DNA of 64,000 nt from Cinclus cinclus (taxonomy: Eukaryota; Chordata; Aves; Passeriformes; Cinclidae). The stretch is from contig NC_085050.1 in assembly GCF_963662255.1 (NCBI RefSeq), positions 7,559,334 through 7,623,333 of the forward strand, written 5' to 3'. How positions within the stretch are numbered: position 1 is the first letter of the stretch; every line of letters begins with the position of its first letter. The translations under genes were made by a program, and so were the position numbers. This document shows, piece by piece, positions 1 through 13,402 of this stretch. Under the pieces are notes generated by a model. It searched no databases, was not told where the DNA came from, and worked only from the letters and a program-made list of their open reading frames with translations.

Positions 1-3000
1 AAGTGCTGTTACAGAGTTTTTGTCAGTGATGGGTTATGACGGGAGCCATATGACAGTCACTACTGTTTGAACAGTTTGTTGAGGCAAACACACACTTCAC
101 CACGATGTCTGATAGCCATCATGCTGCAATTCCAAATGGGACTTGCTTTTGTCATTGTGCTTGCCTCCTTTCCAGAGGACTATTTTTGTTTCACTTTCCA
201 ATTACAGCAATTCCATTCTGATCTTGGCTCTCCATCAGGCACACTGAAGGCTCTGGGCTTGAGGAATTGTGAAGTAATTCTATATCCTCTGAGGCTTCAG
301 AAAGGAAATAGTCACAGATTTATTGGGCTTTATGGCAGTTTGGGGAGGAAACTAGATGAAGGCATCCTGCATCCTGGCTTAGATTCATAAGAAAGTCAAT
401 ATGTGTAATTACATATTAAATATGTCATTTAGAAAAATTATTTGAGAATAAAAGTAGGATGGATATTTGGAAAAAAGTTAATTACAAAATGCAATTTTAT
501 GTATACAATTCAGCATGCAACATATCTTAGGGTGAAAAGCTTCCAGTTCCTTTTTCATCTCCTGATCACATACACTTTTATTATGAAACAGCAATTGTGA
601 TTTGAAGTTATTTATCAAGTTGTTGAGGCCAACTTTTTATGGACTCTCAAGTAAAGAATAGGTGACCTTTAAATCAAGGAGTTTTTCAGCAGGACATGGC
701 TGTGTTCCTGCATTATGTATCCCAGTGATTTGGGAAATCAGCACAGCAGTGCCTATCCATGGCTGAAGCAAGGGACTGCAAATGCCATGGCAGTGCACCA
801 CTGTGCAAGTGTCCAGTGTGAGGTCAGACACCACAGAATATAGAAATCCACCACGCTTGGAGGGAGAGCAATTCCCTCTCCTCTGCCTCGTGCATTGATG
901 GCACTGATTTGTTGTGGTTCATCTGGTTTTCTTTAATTTTCCCCAGGTGTCATCAGTGAACTCACTGTTGGCTGTTTAGGGAGAGTGTAAGAAGATTTCA
1001 AGAGATATCCCAAAGGCAGATTATCGGACCTTCCACCATGTCACTGCCATGACTTTCATTGCCTGTCTTCTCCCTCATGGTTCAACAATAGATTGAGCTA
1101 CAGTGTTTGATCCATGTTGGCCCCTGAAGGAGAGGGAAATCATGTGCATGTAGGAGGATCTAAGCCCTTCTATAAAGAGTATTAACCATGTTTTTTTTTT
1201 ATGTTTTACCTGTCTTCACAGCTCCTACGTGCCCAGAACTATCTCACTCTCTCAGCTTTTGAGACAGAGTTTGCTGAATTCATTGAGGATTCAAATGAGA
1301 AGTGGAGAAAACCAGTGTAAATCTTTTGGAAAGCTGTGTAAGAGGTTATTCCTGGCTTAACCAGGATAAGCAATATCATAAAGTCTAGTTTATTAGCAGA
1401 AAAAGCAGAAGGGAATTGAAAAAAGGAAGGAATATTTTCAGGTGAAGAGCACTACTGCAGAAAGGGAGAGGTATCAAGATATCAAACCACTCATCTGTGC
1501 TCACAAAAGTGAGTAGGATAGTCACATGCCTAGTCAGCAAAAATGGGATGCTCTTTAAAGTAATAAACATCAAATTTAATAACTAAACTCAGTCATGCTA
1601 CTTCTTGAGTAAACTGAATTTCACCGAAGTTTAGGTGTAGTCTACATGGTGAATTGCCTTGGCTCTCCTCATGGAAAGGAAAAGACTTTTCTAGGACAAG
1701 ATTCATTTTTCTAGAATGCACCAGATGAATTTAATGACCCAAGCTGTTGAAGCTCCTATTTTTCTCCACAGAGCACAAAACAAGCTGAGGGTGACTAGCT
1801 ATACGGGAGTTAAATCAGAGGGATTTTTGAGATGATTTCTGGGACAGATATAGCAATATAATTTATAATTTTAAGGGTTCATAAATTTGTATTTAACTAT
1901 GAAAAACTCAGAGTTGGGCATCAACAATTATAATGTAGGCTTTGAAGAAATTAAAGAACAATTGAAACTGAAGTGTTTGCCTTACTTGGCAAAAGTGAGA
2001 GTTAGGCTTATACTTTTAAAAGTGATCTCATTACATGTTTACAAGAGATGTGGCTCTGAGTTCTGCTGTGTTCTCAAACACTGAGTCATGATTGCATCCT
2101 CAGAGGCAGTTATGTTTTGCTGGACTTGTCTAAGCCCATCTGAAGTAACAGAGCTGCAAAAATATCAGCAAGAACTAAATCTGGACATCATGAGGTTGCA
2201 CATAACTTTGGCCTCCACCACTGATGGTGATGAGGCAAAAGAGAACTAGAGCACAGCAGGGAGTTGGCAGGGCTGCCAGGAGAAGGAAAAAATGTGTAAA
2301 TGTACAGCATTTGCTACAAAATGTAGGGAGAGACCAAGAGCATGGAGTCCCAGGAGGCGTGTCCTGACATAAGCTCTTCCCTTTTTATCTCAGCACGCTT
2401 TGCTTTATTTGAGATAATGGGTGAAGACTGATCTACAAGCACTCTGATACCCTTGCTCAGATGTGAAAATGTCTCTCCATGTTTTGGAAAAAAACCCTGT
2501 AACGCCACAAAAATTGTGTCAGTGCTTACAGCTGAGCAGTGCTTCTCCTGAAGTGCCTTCCAAGATAATCTCAGTGCTTCCTGTCCATCTATATCCATGT
2601 TGGTTCTTGTCCTGCATATATTAGAAATACTTTAGAGGTGGGAACATTCTTTTTGCAAAGTATTTTGCACTTAGGGGCTTTCAAGGGGTCACTGAAACAG
2701 TAATATGTTCTGTTGGGACAACCTGCCACATTCCTGGTACAATCTCATGAGCCTGGAGAATGAGTGGAAGTCATTCTGCAGAAAATGTATCATTTTACTG
2801 TTCCAGGATCCTGCAGGCCCCAGCATGACATTTCTACACCATGTGGAAATCTGTATGCTGCAGCTGTGCCTGTACCAGTAAAGGAAATGATGCTGGGGAT
2901 GTCCCTGGCCCCAGGACCAGCTGCCTGCTGGCAACAGCTTCTGGAGTGCTCTACCTCCCCAATAGGAAATTTGCAGTTGACATAGGGTGAAACTTCACAT

Positions 3001-5799
3001 TTTGGTGACTTTATGGAGTGAATGATTATGTTTCATTTAAACTACCAGTGTGGGCATAGCCGCAGGCCAGAGGGAAGGGTCCTCTCTGCAGAATGGCACC
3101 AATGGAAGGACACAGGACCCTACTGGCCACCACTTTTATACCTGTATCAACAGATATAAAAATTTGATCATGCTGGGCACCTCAGACTTCCTGAGTGGTG
3201 AGGAATGTATTCACCTGTTCATGAATTCAGCTACTTTCTGGTGCCTCTTTGACAGAAGAACCAATGTAATTGCCTAATCAATTGTGTCCTGTAAAACCTG
3301 CACATATTTAACCAGTGACTTCATTGCTTTTCCAATGTGCATGAATGAGTTTCCAAGTAACAGCTGTGTGAAGTCAATACAGCGGGGTTTGAACCGATTC
3401 AACAGCTACAAACAACTCTTTATGTGTTACAATTTTCAGACCTCTCAGAGTACAGTCCTAAATTCAGCTGGTGGCCTATTTTGGTATGTAACTGTTTTTG
3501 CAATGCTGCTATAAATTTACAAAAATTTATGATTGGGGGGATAGAGGGAAGTTTTTATAAATATTCAGTTACATTAAGTTTTTGAAAATTTCCTTTTTCT
3601 TTTCATTAAAGAGATGCTCTTCTTGCAAGCCAGTGATACAAAGTCCAGATCAGTTTCTAGAGATCCATGATCACTGAGTATCTCTTCAATTCCATACCCT
3701 GAGGGTTTGTGGTTAAGCATAAACTTTTACCAGTGCTGAAATAATCTACAGTGCATGAGGGGACTATAACATTGGATGCAATTAGTTTATTATGCCCACG
3801 GAGAATTTTGTGGATGTACCGGCCATATTCAGCAACAAAAACAAGAAGTAGAAAGCTTAGGCCAGTTCCTATCCGTGAGACAGAATTTTGTGGGAGACTA
3901 CTGACTGGGATCACTGGCAGCTTATGGAAAGGGATTTGGAATGAGCTGGTGTTGTGAAGCTGATTTTTGTGACTGGATACACTTTGTGTCATTTATCTAG
4001 AATTCTGAGCATCTCTCAGGGACTGATGTCCATTTACTTGGAATGCATCTTCAAAAACGTTCTCTGAGATGTGCAATCACAAGGTTATTTCTAGTCACTG
4101 TTTCCCAGAGAGCACCACTGCAGCTGGCACTGGCTGAGACCTCATGGTACATCGGGAAACTGAGGAAGGAGTAATCAGGCAATGCATTATGAGATGTTCA
4201 TGGCCTGATTCATCTGAGAAATCCATTTTGTTAGACAGTATTTTGAGTAACTGTTCAAGCTCAGATGTCTCATTTCATACTTGCTAGAATAAGAAAGGCA
4301 CTAGTTCCAGAAGACATTTAATTTGTGTGACTGTGCCTTTCAGCCTTTTGAATTGTTTTAAATTTAATTCTTTATCCTGAGATGCATTTTGCCTTCAAAT
4401 GTGTCAGCCTGGTTAAAAGCTGAACAGAAGCTTTTTTTCGCTGGCATCAAATTTTTCTCTCTCCAAAGGTCAGGATTGGAGGTGGAAGGTATTTTTCCCT
4501 TGGTACATATATTTTTAGCCTAAAAAATGAAGGTCTGGATCAAGCAAAATCATTTATATCTTACATATTGGCAAAAAAGTCTCCCTAAAAAATAACCTCT
4601 GAGTTTACCTGACAAATTTTTCCATTCAGGATCTTTATTTTGGTCAGCAAACTTGGACTACATCATAATCAATATCTTTCTACTAAGCTGCACAAATGTG
4701 ACTTCAACACTTGTCCTGTGTTGGTGAAAAAGGCTGGGCACCAACTTCCATGTTTTCTTGTGTGCTTCCATGCATTCTGTTTTATTCCAGGATGTACCTG
4801 TCACCAGCCTCATGACTTAGCTGAAAAAGAAAAATTCTCAAAAAAATCTGTCAGTGCTGCTAAAAGAGCAGCTCGTCATAGCAGCACTGTGCTGAGCTGC
4901 CAGGTTGAAACTGTCCTTTGGAAAAATTAGCTTCCCATGGAAAACAAGTGTCAACTTCCCATAAAATATACAGTCTTGGGACAAAACACTTTTTGGTTCA
5001 CACTTGTTTAGCCTGAAGTTATGGCAGCATGTAAAAACCTCCAAGGACTGGTCTTTGCTGTGTATATCATGGTTGGGTTCAGTTAAACTGATCTCTTACA
5101 GGGTAGGCATTTTTCACCTATGCTTGGATAGCTGAGATTGCAACTTTCCATACTGTAGTTATTGAAAAAGCAGTGAAAAATGCTCTGACCACATTCAACA
5201 GTCCTTTTCTATACAGTGATTATCAGCATCCAAGAGAAACAGCTGGTTTTCACAGCTGGATCAGCATCCTTTGGGTTTTGTGAGGAAAATTCCTGGCCTC
5301 CCCTTGCCACAGAACAGGAGCATTGCTGAGCCTGGCAGCCTAGAGGATTGTTCAGCATCCACGACACAAGTGACGGTTCCCCAGGAGCTTCCTCTGCTTC
5401 CAAATTCCTAATTACTGTGGCACTTGCCACAGTCCATCAGCAGGGCTTTTCAGGAAACACAAAGAAGCAAAATGGAACAGAAATGCAGGGAAAAAAAAGG
5501 AACTACTGCATTGGAGACTGGAGTCAGTGCAAAATTCTGCCTCAGCCTTCATGTATCACAGCAACCCTGATACAGTCCTGGCCATAAGCTGATTTCCACC
5601 TAAATGCTGGGCATGGCTTGGCAAATCCTCATGGGCTCCAGCCGCCAAGGAAAGCTCTGTCCTCAGATATGGACTGGAGCTATTCCATAGTGAATGCCCT
5701 CAAACATGGAGCACCATGGATTTTGAGTCCTTGGCACCAAATGGTCACATCCACTCCTTGCTGGGGCAAGGAATTCTTAGAGTGAGCCTTAAAATGCTC
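1..5799. other. Noncoding stretch, no gene recognised
   Basis: AT-rich, CpG-poor sequence with frequent stops in all frames. The longest open frames are about 110 codons (67-390 on plus, 3657-3992 on minus). They look like chance frames: no family motif is visible, and no acceptor/donor pair frames them convincingly. A nine-base T run near 1192-1200 is the only low-complexity sequence of note. I see no repeat I can name. Confidence 0.6.
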
Positions 5800-5905
5800 A
5801 GGCTCTGCTACCAGCTGTCACTGGGGAACAGCCTGGGACAAGTCACATCCTTCTCCTCTGCCTCAGCTTCTCTGCCTTATAAACATGGGTAATGGTGTCA
5901 ATAGT
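5798..5905 (+). repeat. MIR-like (CORE-SINE) relic
   Basis: The sequence runs GGCTCTGCTACCAGCTGTCA, then CCTGGGACAAGTCAC, then CTCTGCCTCAGCTTCTCTGCC, then AAACATGGGTAATGG. This is the same order as the MIR consensus: CTCTGCCACTTACTAGCTGTG, then CCTTGGGCAAGTCAC, then CTCTGTGCCTCAGTTTCCTC, then AAAATGGGGATAAT. The order and spacing of four blocks make chance unlikely, although identity is low. MIR is an old amniote SINE with few surviving copies in birds. The assignment is from memory of the consensus and not from an alignment. Confidence 0.6.
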
Positions 5906-6372
5906 CTTCTTTAAAATAGCTCAGAATTTTCTAGTAATAGCAACAGTTATTGCAACAATGACATCATTTTGATATAATGATTATTGTGCCACCATGGTTA
6001 GGAAATTGAAATGACTTTGTCTTATTTTTATTTTCTTCTTTTAAATTTTTTGTTACTCCCCATGCTTATAAGACAGAAAGCTGCTTTCTTTGAAACACCA
6101 CTCTACATTTAAAAGAGGAAGAAAACACAACAAACCATAATCCAGCAAAAGTACAGTTTAAATAAAAATATTTTCCCAGAGTTTGTGCACTGGGATTCTG
6201 CACCCCATGACAGTGCACCTATGCCAGGCTAAGGCTTATTGTGCAGATAAAATGCTGCTTGTAGCTGCTCTGAGTGATCTCTTGGTCATCCTGATGTGGA
6301 GCATGTTCTATTAAACATCAAAATCTTGCTGAGACATAGAAATCTCTCTTGGTCAATGAGTCCCTCTAAGGC
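5906..6372. other. AT-rich noncoding spacer
   Basis: Between the MIR-like relic and a CR1 tail. It has T-rich and A-rich runs near 6021-6055 and 6120-6175, and no open frame or named repeat. Confidence 0.5.
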
Positions 6373-6455
6373 ATAGAACCATAGAATCAGAGTATCTTGA
6401 GTTGGAAGGTCCTATAAAGATCATTGAGTCCAACCCCCTGGCTCAACATATGAGA
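6373..6455 (-). repeat. CR1 LINE 3'-end fragment
   Basis: Begins with a decayed octamer tail (CATAGAACCATAGAATCAGAG), followed by GAGTTGGAAGGTCCTATAAA and GATCATTGAGTCCAACCCC. This is the reverse complement of the avian CR1 3' terminus. CR1 ends in short ATTCTATG-type repeats and has no poly(A) tail. Only about 80 bp remain, so this is a severely 5'-truncated, dead copy. The right-hand boundary is approximate. Confidence 0.85.
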
Positions 6456-9400
6456 TTGTCTTCAAACACCAGTTTGATCTTGGCACCACATTGACTGAGA
6501 AGAAACCATGAATGGTGTGTTCCCACAGGATTTCACATATTCTCTACTCAATCAGTACACACAGAACACAAACCTTCCTTCAGAATCTTGGCCCTCATGC
6601 TCACACCCCTGTCATGCTAAAGGTCACAACCTGAACAGCATCAATTTGCTTTTTTTAGAGTCCTAAAATACCTGCTATAAAACATGTCAGAGGGAGTTAC
6701 GGACAAATAACAAAACAGGTTAAAATGAAGTACAGGCTGAGATTTTAATATTTGAACAAACACATATTAAGCCAAAACAAATGTGAGCTGATGTCTAATT
6801 TTTCATGGTAGCTATCTGATGGATGAAATGTCTGGAAGCTGGAAATGAGAAGAGAAACTTGCTTTACACCATTTGAAGGTAGCTTTGAAATTAAAAGGTT
6901 GCACAGTCCAACCTGCAAAATGGGAGATGGTGAAATGGTTTTACTCAGGGAAGACAGGATTGGTTGGAGAATGCACCAGACAGCCAAGCCTGTGTCTGCA
7001 GACAGGGATGTGTTTGCCTTAGCTGGAGGAGTCTGGTGAGAGGGTGTGAATACCTGGGCTGTCACTGCAGAAGAGATAAATTCCCTCTTGCTGAACATCT
7101 CTGAAAATGCAATCACTGCCATCAGCAAAGATCAGGATGGTGAGAAGATCTTACAGGTCCTGTGTGCTAATGGTAAGTGGCTGTGCAGAGAGTGAGGTGA
7201 CAGAGACTTGAGTCTTCTCTACTTTGACAACAAGCCACTTTCATCCTCTCCCATCCTTCTCTGGCACAACAGGACAAAGACAGAGGAGAAGCATTCCTGC
7301 ACCAGCTGGATACTGCTGTAGGAGATGGCATGGACAAGTCTGTGATGTTCCCAGGTAGTAGACTTATTTTTTAAAAAAAGCTGCACCACCAACAAAAGCA
7401 GCTTTACAAACTGAAGTTAAAGCTCCCTGGTGAGATCTAAAGGCTTCCTCTTAAATTCTGGGAAAGTTCACTCTGAGTTCCAGGGATGGTGACTCAGATT
7501 CACCTCTAGCAGTAAGATGAACTGTACTGCAATATTCTCCAACACATACTCTCAACACTGCTGCACAAATAAATCATCTTGATCCACCTCTAATCGAATG
7601 TATATTTTTCACGTTTTTGAAATGGTTCTTGTTTCATTCCATACATTTTTTGTTATGAACTCAGGCCAGTTGTGTATATTAAATTTTATATAAAATACTC
7701 AGTTGAACCTTTCTTTTGGGCTCAGAAAGCAAACCCCAGCATTGTGAGTGGGAGGAAACAGGTTTAGTTACTACTCCAGGAAAGTTTGCTCTAGTTTGCC
7801 ATGATGGGAAACACTGGGAAAAATGCTTATAAGTGGCCAAAGAGTTATTGCAGAGAGGATATTTTTTTCTTTGTATTTGTGGACATTGTGGTACAAAACA
7901 AGGAGGGAAACCACGGGCTAAGGAGCAGATTGGGCCTTGCAATGGCCTCACCTCTAACCTTGTTGCATCATCCATTTCCTATAGGATAAATCCTCACATC
8001 TCATTACTGGTACTTGCTGTTAGTGATAAGCAAGGACAGTTGTGCTGAAGACCTGTCAAGTAGCTGGAGGTACCCACACAGGAAATAGTTAAAAAATGTC
8101 ACCCTCGTTGCTCTCATGCTGTATTTTTATTCTGACTGAGGTTTTGCCTCTTCCATCTGGAGCAAGAAACTCCAGTGTGATAACCCAGTTTTACGTAAAA
8201 AATAGTAACAGCTCTTTGGGTCTGTGAAACCCCAAACTGCCACACAAATGATCAGCAAGGAATCCTGAGTCCTGTGAGTTATCCAATGGAGAAGCATCTG
8301 CATCCCATAGGAAGGAGCCTGGTTCAAGTCAGCTTCGTGCCCACAATGCAATGAGCTTATCCTTGTCCATCACTGCACTGGGAGCCTACAGCTCTGAGTC
8401 ACAGCACCAAAGCCATGCTCTGAAGGCATCATGTTCAGTAGGAGCATGTCATCTCTTCTGTGGAGCAGAAGCAGCTGGGGATGTGCCCCGTATTGCCAAG
8501 TGACATAAACACTCTCACAGAGCACTCCTCTAAGAGAAGAGAATCTTCTTTTGCCAAATCACCAAAAAAAGTCCTTGGAGATTTGCTTCTTCTTCTGTAC
8601 TGGCCACATCTCAGCACCTGAGTAGTGGAACCTGATCCAAAATTTTTTTGTGAACTTTTCCAACTTTCGTCTCTGCTCCATGTGGCTTAAGAAACATATC
8701 ACAATATTGCCTCTCCTGTTGACATGTAGGGAGCAAGGGAACAGAGGGAAGAGGGTCAGAGAGGTAAACCTTAATCACAAATTTTCGTCCAAAAATCATG
8801 TTGTGTTTATGGTAAGAGATCCATTCCTCATTCCTTTGGACTTTTACTGACCTAGATTAGATCTGGCATAACAACCAGTCATGAGAGAGAGGATGGTAAA
8901 TTGTGGTAAGAGGAAAGAGAGGGGATGGCTGTCTGTGCATGGGAGTGGAAAGGCACTTCTGGTACTGGTTCTGCTGCTCAGAATGTGCAGCTTCACCCCA
9001 CGGAATTAAGCAGGATTTGTGCTAGAGCTGGATCCAACCCCACTGCTCTGCCAGGACCCTTCAGCTATATCAGCACTGTGTGCTTTGCTCCATGGCAGGA
9101 CTCCTGACAACTAGCAGAAAAACACAGTGACCTCTGAAATCCCTTCCTTTGCAATTAATTTTTTTTAGTGTGTTATCTTCTACCTGGGACATTTCTCATT
9201 CATTTATTTGCCTTTAAGTGGCTGTTTCCAGCACTCTGTCTGCTCTGCCTGACATCTACCTAATCTTTTTTCCAAGGAGTGGAACTTCCTGGCTTTCTTT
9301 AATAACTAGATATGTGTCCATATGCATAAATCCCTAAGCCACAATGATTTGACTGCTTGATTATCTCTAGGATTGCCATTTCATTTTGCTTGGCACAAGA

Positions 9401-10479
9401 AAAACTGAGCAGAGTTACTGAAGCAGACAAGCTTTAGCTCCAGAATCTTGTAATGGCTTTTAGTTTCTGATCAACTGGAGAAAAAGCTGGAAGTCTTTTA
9501 TCCTGTTTTGCTACTGTGTACACACCTTCATGGCCCCAGCTGTACCTCTGTAAGAGGTTCAAATCCCCAGATGTTCATTCCTCTATCTCTGCTCCACTGC
9601 CATGCCCTAATGTCTTCCAGCAAAACAGAGCATGCAAATTTGGTCTATGACACTTCAACAAGCTCAGCCCTGTTAGCTGAGCCCAGTATTTGAAAAGGCT
9701 GAATCAGTCACCTCAACTGATTTTCCTAGAGGTTGTCAACAGGTCGTCTATGTGAACTACTCTGCAAAAGGGGCAGGGGGGTTACCCCTGGCAGCCTCTG
9801 TGACAGAGGACATTATTTAGCAGTGTAGCTCAGTCTGGTGTGCTTGTCAATAAAAGGCAAAACAAAACAACCTCTGCTCTTCGGATGTAAATGATTTCTG
9901 GTATTTTTTATTCAATAAAGGGTGATGAGGTACTCATCATCCCCTGCTGAGATAGATGGGCATTACTGTATAGTGGAAAATGTCTTTCCTTCCATTGATT
10001 ATAGGGACTTTGTTAGACCAAAGATCAAGCCTTTTTTCAGGCCTAGAGTCAGGCCAGATGTCTCCCACTCAGTCACTACATGAATTGGCATTATAAGACC
10101 TCAGACATATAAGGCAGCATGTTTGTGAGCAGCATGAAAGCAGACTGCAATACCCTCCAGTATGAATCCTCTGTAACTGCCATGGGTCATGGAAGGAACA
10201 GGTGAGTGGAAGTGCTTTTCTTGCTTAAACACACCCACGATAAAATATAAAAGTTGTTATTTCTCCCCTCTCCTTAACAACATCCTGGGTGATCAGCAGA
10301 GGAGCTGAAGAGAAGTGGAAGGAGAGGTGTGGAAGGTGCTGCTACTCCTTTCCGTAAAGATGTGATGTACAGGGATGAGCTTGTGACCCCATACACACCA
10401 TGACCAGTACAGCTGAGCAGCTGGAGACTTCATGAATGTTATTCTTCCCCAGATTGAGAACCAGAAATAAAAGAGCTAA
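6456..10479. other. Noncoding stretch, no gene recognised
   Basis: No coding signal. A 127-codon minus frame (6745-7128) and several frames of 60-98 codons have no recognisable domain. A GTTCAAATCC box near 9559 resembles a tRNA B box but lacks a T stem (see rejected items). The rest is unremarkable AT-rich DNA. Confidence 0.55.
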
Positions 10480-10506
10480 ACAAAAAGAAAATTAAAAAAG
10501 AAAAAG

Positions 10507-10542
<36 letters not shown>
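10480..10542 (+). repeat. A-rich tract with 36-base poly(A)
   Basis: An interrupted A-rich lead-in (from 10480) runs into 36 uninterrupted A (10507-10542). An AATAAA lies about 35 bases upstream of the pure tract (10466-10471), so it could be the tail of a retroposed transcript. However, the upstream sequence has no gene body I recognise and I found no target-site duplication. A simple A-rich microsatellite is equally likely. Confidence 0.85.
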
Positions 10543-10544
<2 letters not shown>

Positions 10545-10739
10545 TCTGCCTCTTCCTGCCCCATCTGTCTCCCAGGCAGTTCATCTTACACTGCTGCTCC
10601 CTCCTGGCCCACAGGGCTCATGCTTGGATTGTGCATGGGCACAGAGCAGTATGCTGTTCAAACAAACCAATGCATCATTTGAGATGCCTGTGGCTCCTGA
10701 TGTGTCCCATCTAGATATATTAATAGGTCACAAGTTAAA

Positions 10740-11000
10740 CCTGGCTGTCTGCTTGCTCACTTTTTGAAAATAAAGCTTATGGGCCAGGCGCTGTCCATAA
10801 GGTCACTCTCACAAGGCGTCTATTTAGTCTCAGAGTCGGCAAAGCCAGATCAGTGGTCTGGGGAGAAGAAACAGCTACTTGAACTTTATAGGTTAAGAAA
10901 ATCCCCAGCTAAAGTGGATCATCGTTGTTAAGTTTCCAGTTACATCCAAAGAAATGTCAACACTGATGTTTTGCGATTGGGATGGTGAGTAATTTTACCT
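10740..11000. other. Possible conserved noncoding block
   Basis: More complex and less low-complexity than its surroundings, with scattered CpGs (GGCGCTG, AAGGCGTC, GAGTCGGC, ATCGTTG, TGCGATTGG) in a CpG-poor window. It does not maintain a useful open frame. This texture is typical of conserved noncoding elements, but conservation cannot be seen from one genome. An ordinary unique sequence is the alternative. Confidence 0.2.
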
Positions 11001-13245
11001 ACACACATTTTTCTAGACTCTGGTTTTACAAGGTATTCCCAGATTGGAGCTGTATTGCTTCTTCTCAAGTCCACTTTAGAGATTCCAAGTGCAAAACAGA
11101 ATTTCTTTCTTCCACTAATTTCTTTTTATATCTAATCTACTGTTTAAGAGGACCCTCTAAGTTTCCTGGCTTTTTAAAGCATCAAGTTATTGCTGACAAA
11201 TGGGAACTGCAAACAGGATCTTTTGGGCTCAGCTGACTTGTTTTTAAAAGACTCAACTGAACCATGACTTCACATTAAAAGTGTGCAAAACTCAACCAGC
11301 AACTCAGTAATTTTCTGTTCTTGAGCTTTCATGTGCAGTAATAATAGTCAGCGCTGAGGTTCAGCTTGTATTTCTCTATCATGATTTTACAGAAATTAAT
11401 TCATTAATTAACTGTGGCTTCCAGAGATGCAGATGAATGATATTATGACAGACACAATCTCATTGACTACTGGCCAAGAAAAAAAATCACAGAAAATTAA
11501 CAGAGCAGTGGCAAATGATTTAAACCATCCAGAGCTCAAACACTGGTGGATTCATCTGGGATGCCTACCACATGGGTTGTTTACTGTCCTCATTGTTTTC
11601 CTTATTACTTATTTATGTCCATATATTAGGACGATGTTTCATAAAAGAAATCAACCTCACATGGAGGAATATAGACACTAGATACTAGACTAAGATGATT
11701 TCCTTTTGTTGGTTTATACAGACACTTGGGTCAAAGACAAAAATGTTTTTTCACACCAATGGGCCAGTCTCAGTTTCCTGATAGACTCATCAAAGGGCAT
11801 AATTACTTTCCCTGAGACCTTTCAATCTGTCCCAGTCTTACAGCTGGAGGAGGAAATTGCTTTCCCACCCTGGGAAAATGTAAAAGGTTTTGATTGCTTC
11901 CTCCTATTCAGAGGGATCCTTGGGATGTATCACATTACCAGCTTCCAGCACCCACCACAAGGACTCACAGAGAGCTGACCCGAATTTGGCCCAGGTACAG
12001 AGTCAGTCCTTCAGCCAGGATCAGTTTCAGCAGACGAGCTGAATGTGGATGTGACCTTCCTCAAAACAGTGAAGAAAAAGCTGGTGAAGTACTTTGGGAT
12101 TAAGTATTGGGGTTTTTTTCCCCCCATCTCTGAGGTGGGAAAAGCCTTTCATCTGATCCCAGACAGAGAGTAAGTAGAAAGAGTAAGAAGAGAGCAGCAG
12201 TCTCCCATGCAGCCCCCAACTTGGGAAAGTAGGTGGAGTGGAGAAGCCACCTTTCAATTGTGTTTTAATGAACAAGTTGTTTGTTCTTCCATGTCCTTTG
12301 ATGAATGAGTGTTTTCGTTCAAAAGCTGACGTTTGTCTTTCATTATGCCCAGCATATGCTCTACTAGGCAGGACCGTTTTTCTACTCTAGATAAATAAAC
12401 ATGAAAATGAATTTATCTCACAGAAGCATGTTCTCTTTCAAGTCTGGCACAAGCCTGCCCTCTCCCCCAATAAATCTCTGGGTAAATGTGTACTCCTCAG
12501 CAATCCCTCCCCCTTACATCAAATGGAGACATTTTGTAAGCTCCCATCTCTATACAGCTCAGGAAAGCTGCCACTGACTCCAGGCTCATAGAGGCAGTGA
12601 TTTAAGTACAGCTCACTGCTGAATTTGAGAGCTCTTTATCATCAAAAAGAAACTTTTCCAAACCCTTTCTAAACCAGAAAGCATCCCAACCCTCAAATTA
12701 TGGGGCTGATGTGAAACAGCACTGCCTGCAGGATCTAGCATGGGATCTGCTGTTGGATGGATGTTGGGTATTGCAGAATGATGCCAGTTAAAGTCTCCCC
12801 TTTGAGAAACAAACTGTTCATTTGATGTACAGGCCTGTGGATAAAGCTGGTTAAATTTTCAAAGGCATTTTGGTTTCCTTCCAAACTTGGTCCTATCTGC
12901 TGTTTTCTCTTTACTGGTTCACAACCTGATCCTGCACATAGTTTCTTTGGGTTTAGACATGGCAAAACATGCCCAGAAATGACAATTACTGAATTTCTCT
13001 GTCATTTCATGCCTTAAACCCACTGAAATGTACACTGAAACCAAGGCACACTGGGGCACTTTTCAGTTTCTCACCTTGAGCACATGAGGGGTATGTCTCT
13101 TGAACCAGTTCAGACAAAGAGAGAAAGCTGGGTGACGGTCCTTCACATTTCTGCACAAACAATCACTCAGCCTTATGTCAATTAAACTTTTGTAATCTGA
13201 CAGTTTCTGTCATTATCACAAATACCACAAGTAGTTTGATCAAAT
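11001..13245. other. Noncoding stretch, no gene recognised
   Basis: Several frames of 69-90 codons (11427-11681, 11706-11978, 12027-12275) without domains. Short AT-rich inverted motif (TTAATTCATTAATTAA) near 11397. No named repeat. Confidence 0.5.
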
Positions 13246-13402
13246 AATGGCCCTGATTCATGAAGGTACTTCAGTAAGTGCTTGGCTCTGACTGCACACT
13301 GGTGTCTCCTTGAAGTCAGTGATACTGAGGTGTATCTGTGATTATTTGCATGTTTAAGTGCCTTTGAGTGCTTAACTGATGTCTTGAATAGGGCCAGCGT
13401 TA
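13246..13402. repeat. Ancient amniote repeat with inverted arms (CR1/L3-like or MITE-like)
   Basis: The left end reads GGCCCTGATTCATGAAGGTA.. and the right end ..CTTGAATAGGGCCA, so the termini are inverted copies. Between them are CTTCAGTAAGTGCTT, TTGAAGTCAGTG and GTTTAAGTGCCTTTGAGTGC. This matches the pattern of an old repeat common in reptile genomes: a GGCCCTGATTCAG arm, AAGTGCTTAA blocks, a central GAAGTCAATG, and the mirrored arm. I am sure of the pattern resemblance but not of the family name. Confidence 0.5.

Noticed and set aside
9546..9575. GGTTCAAATCC resembling a tRNA B box
   Set aside because: The flanking bases do not form a five-base-pair T stem, and no acceptor stem, anticodon arm or A box is found at the right distance.
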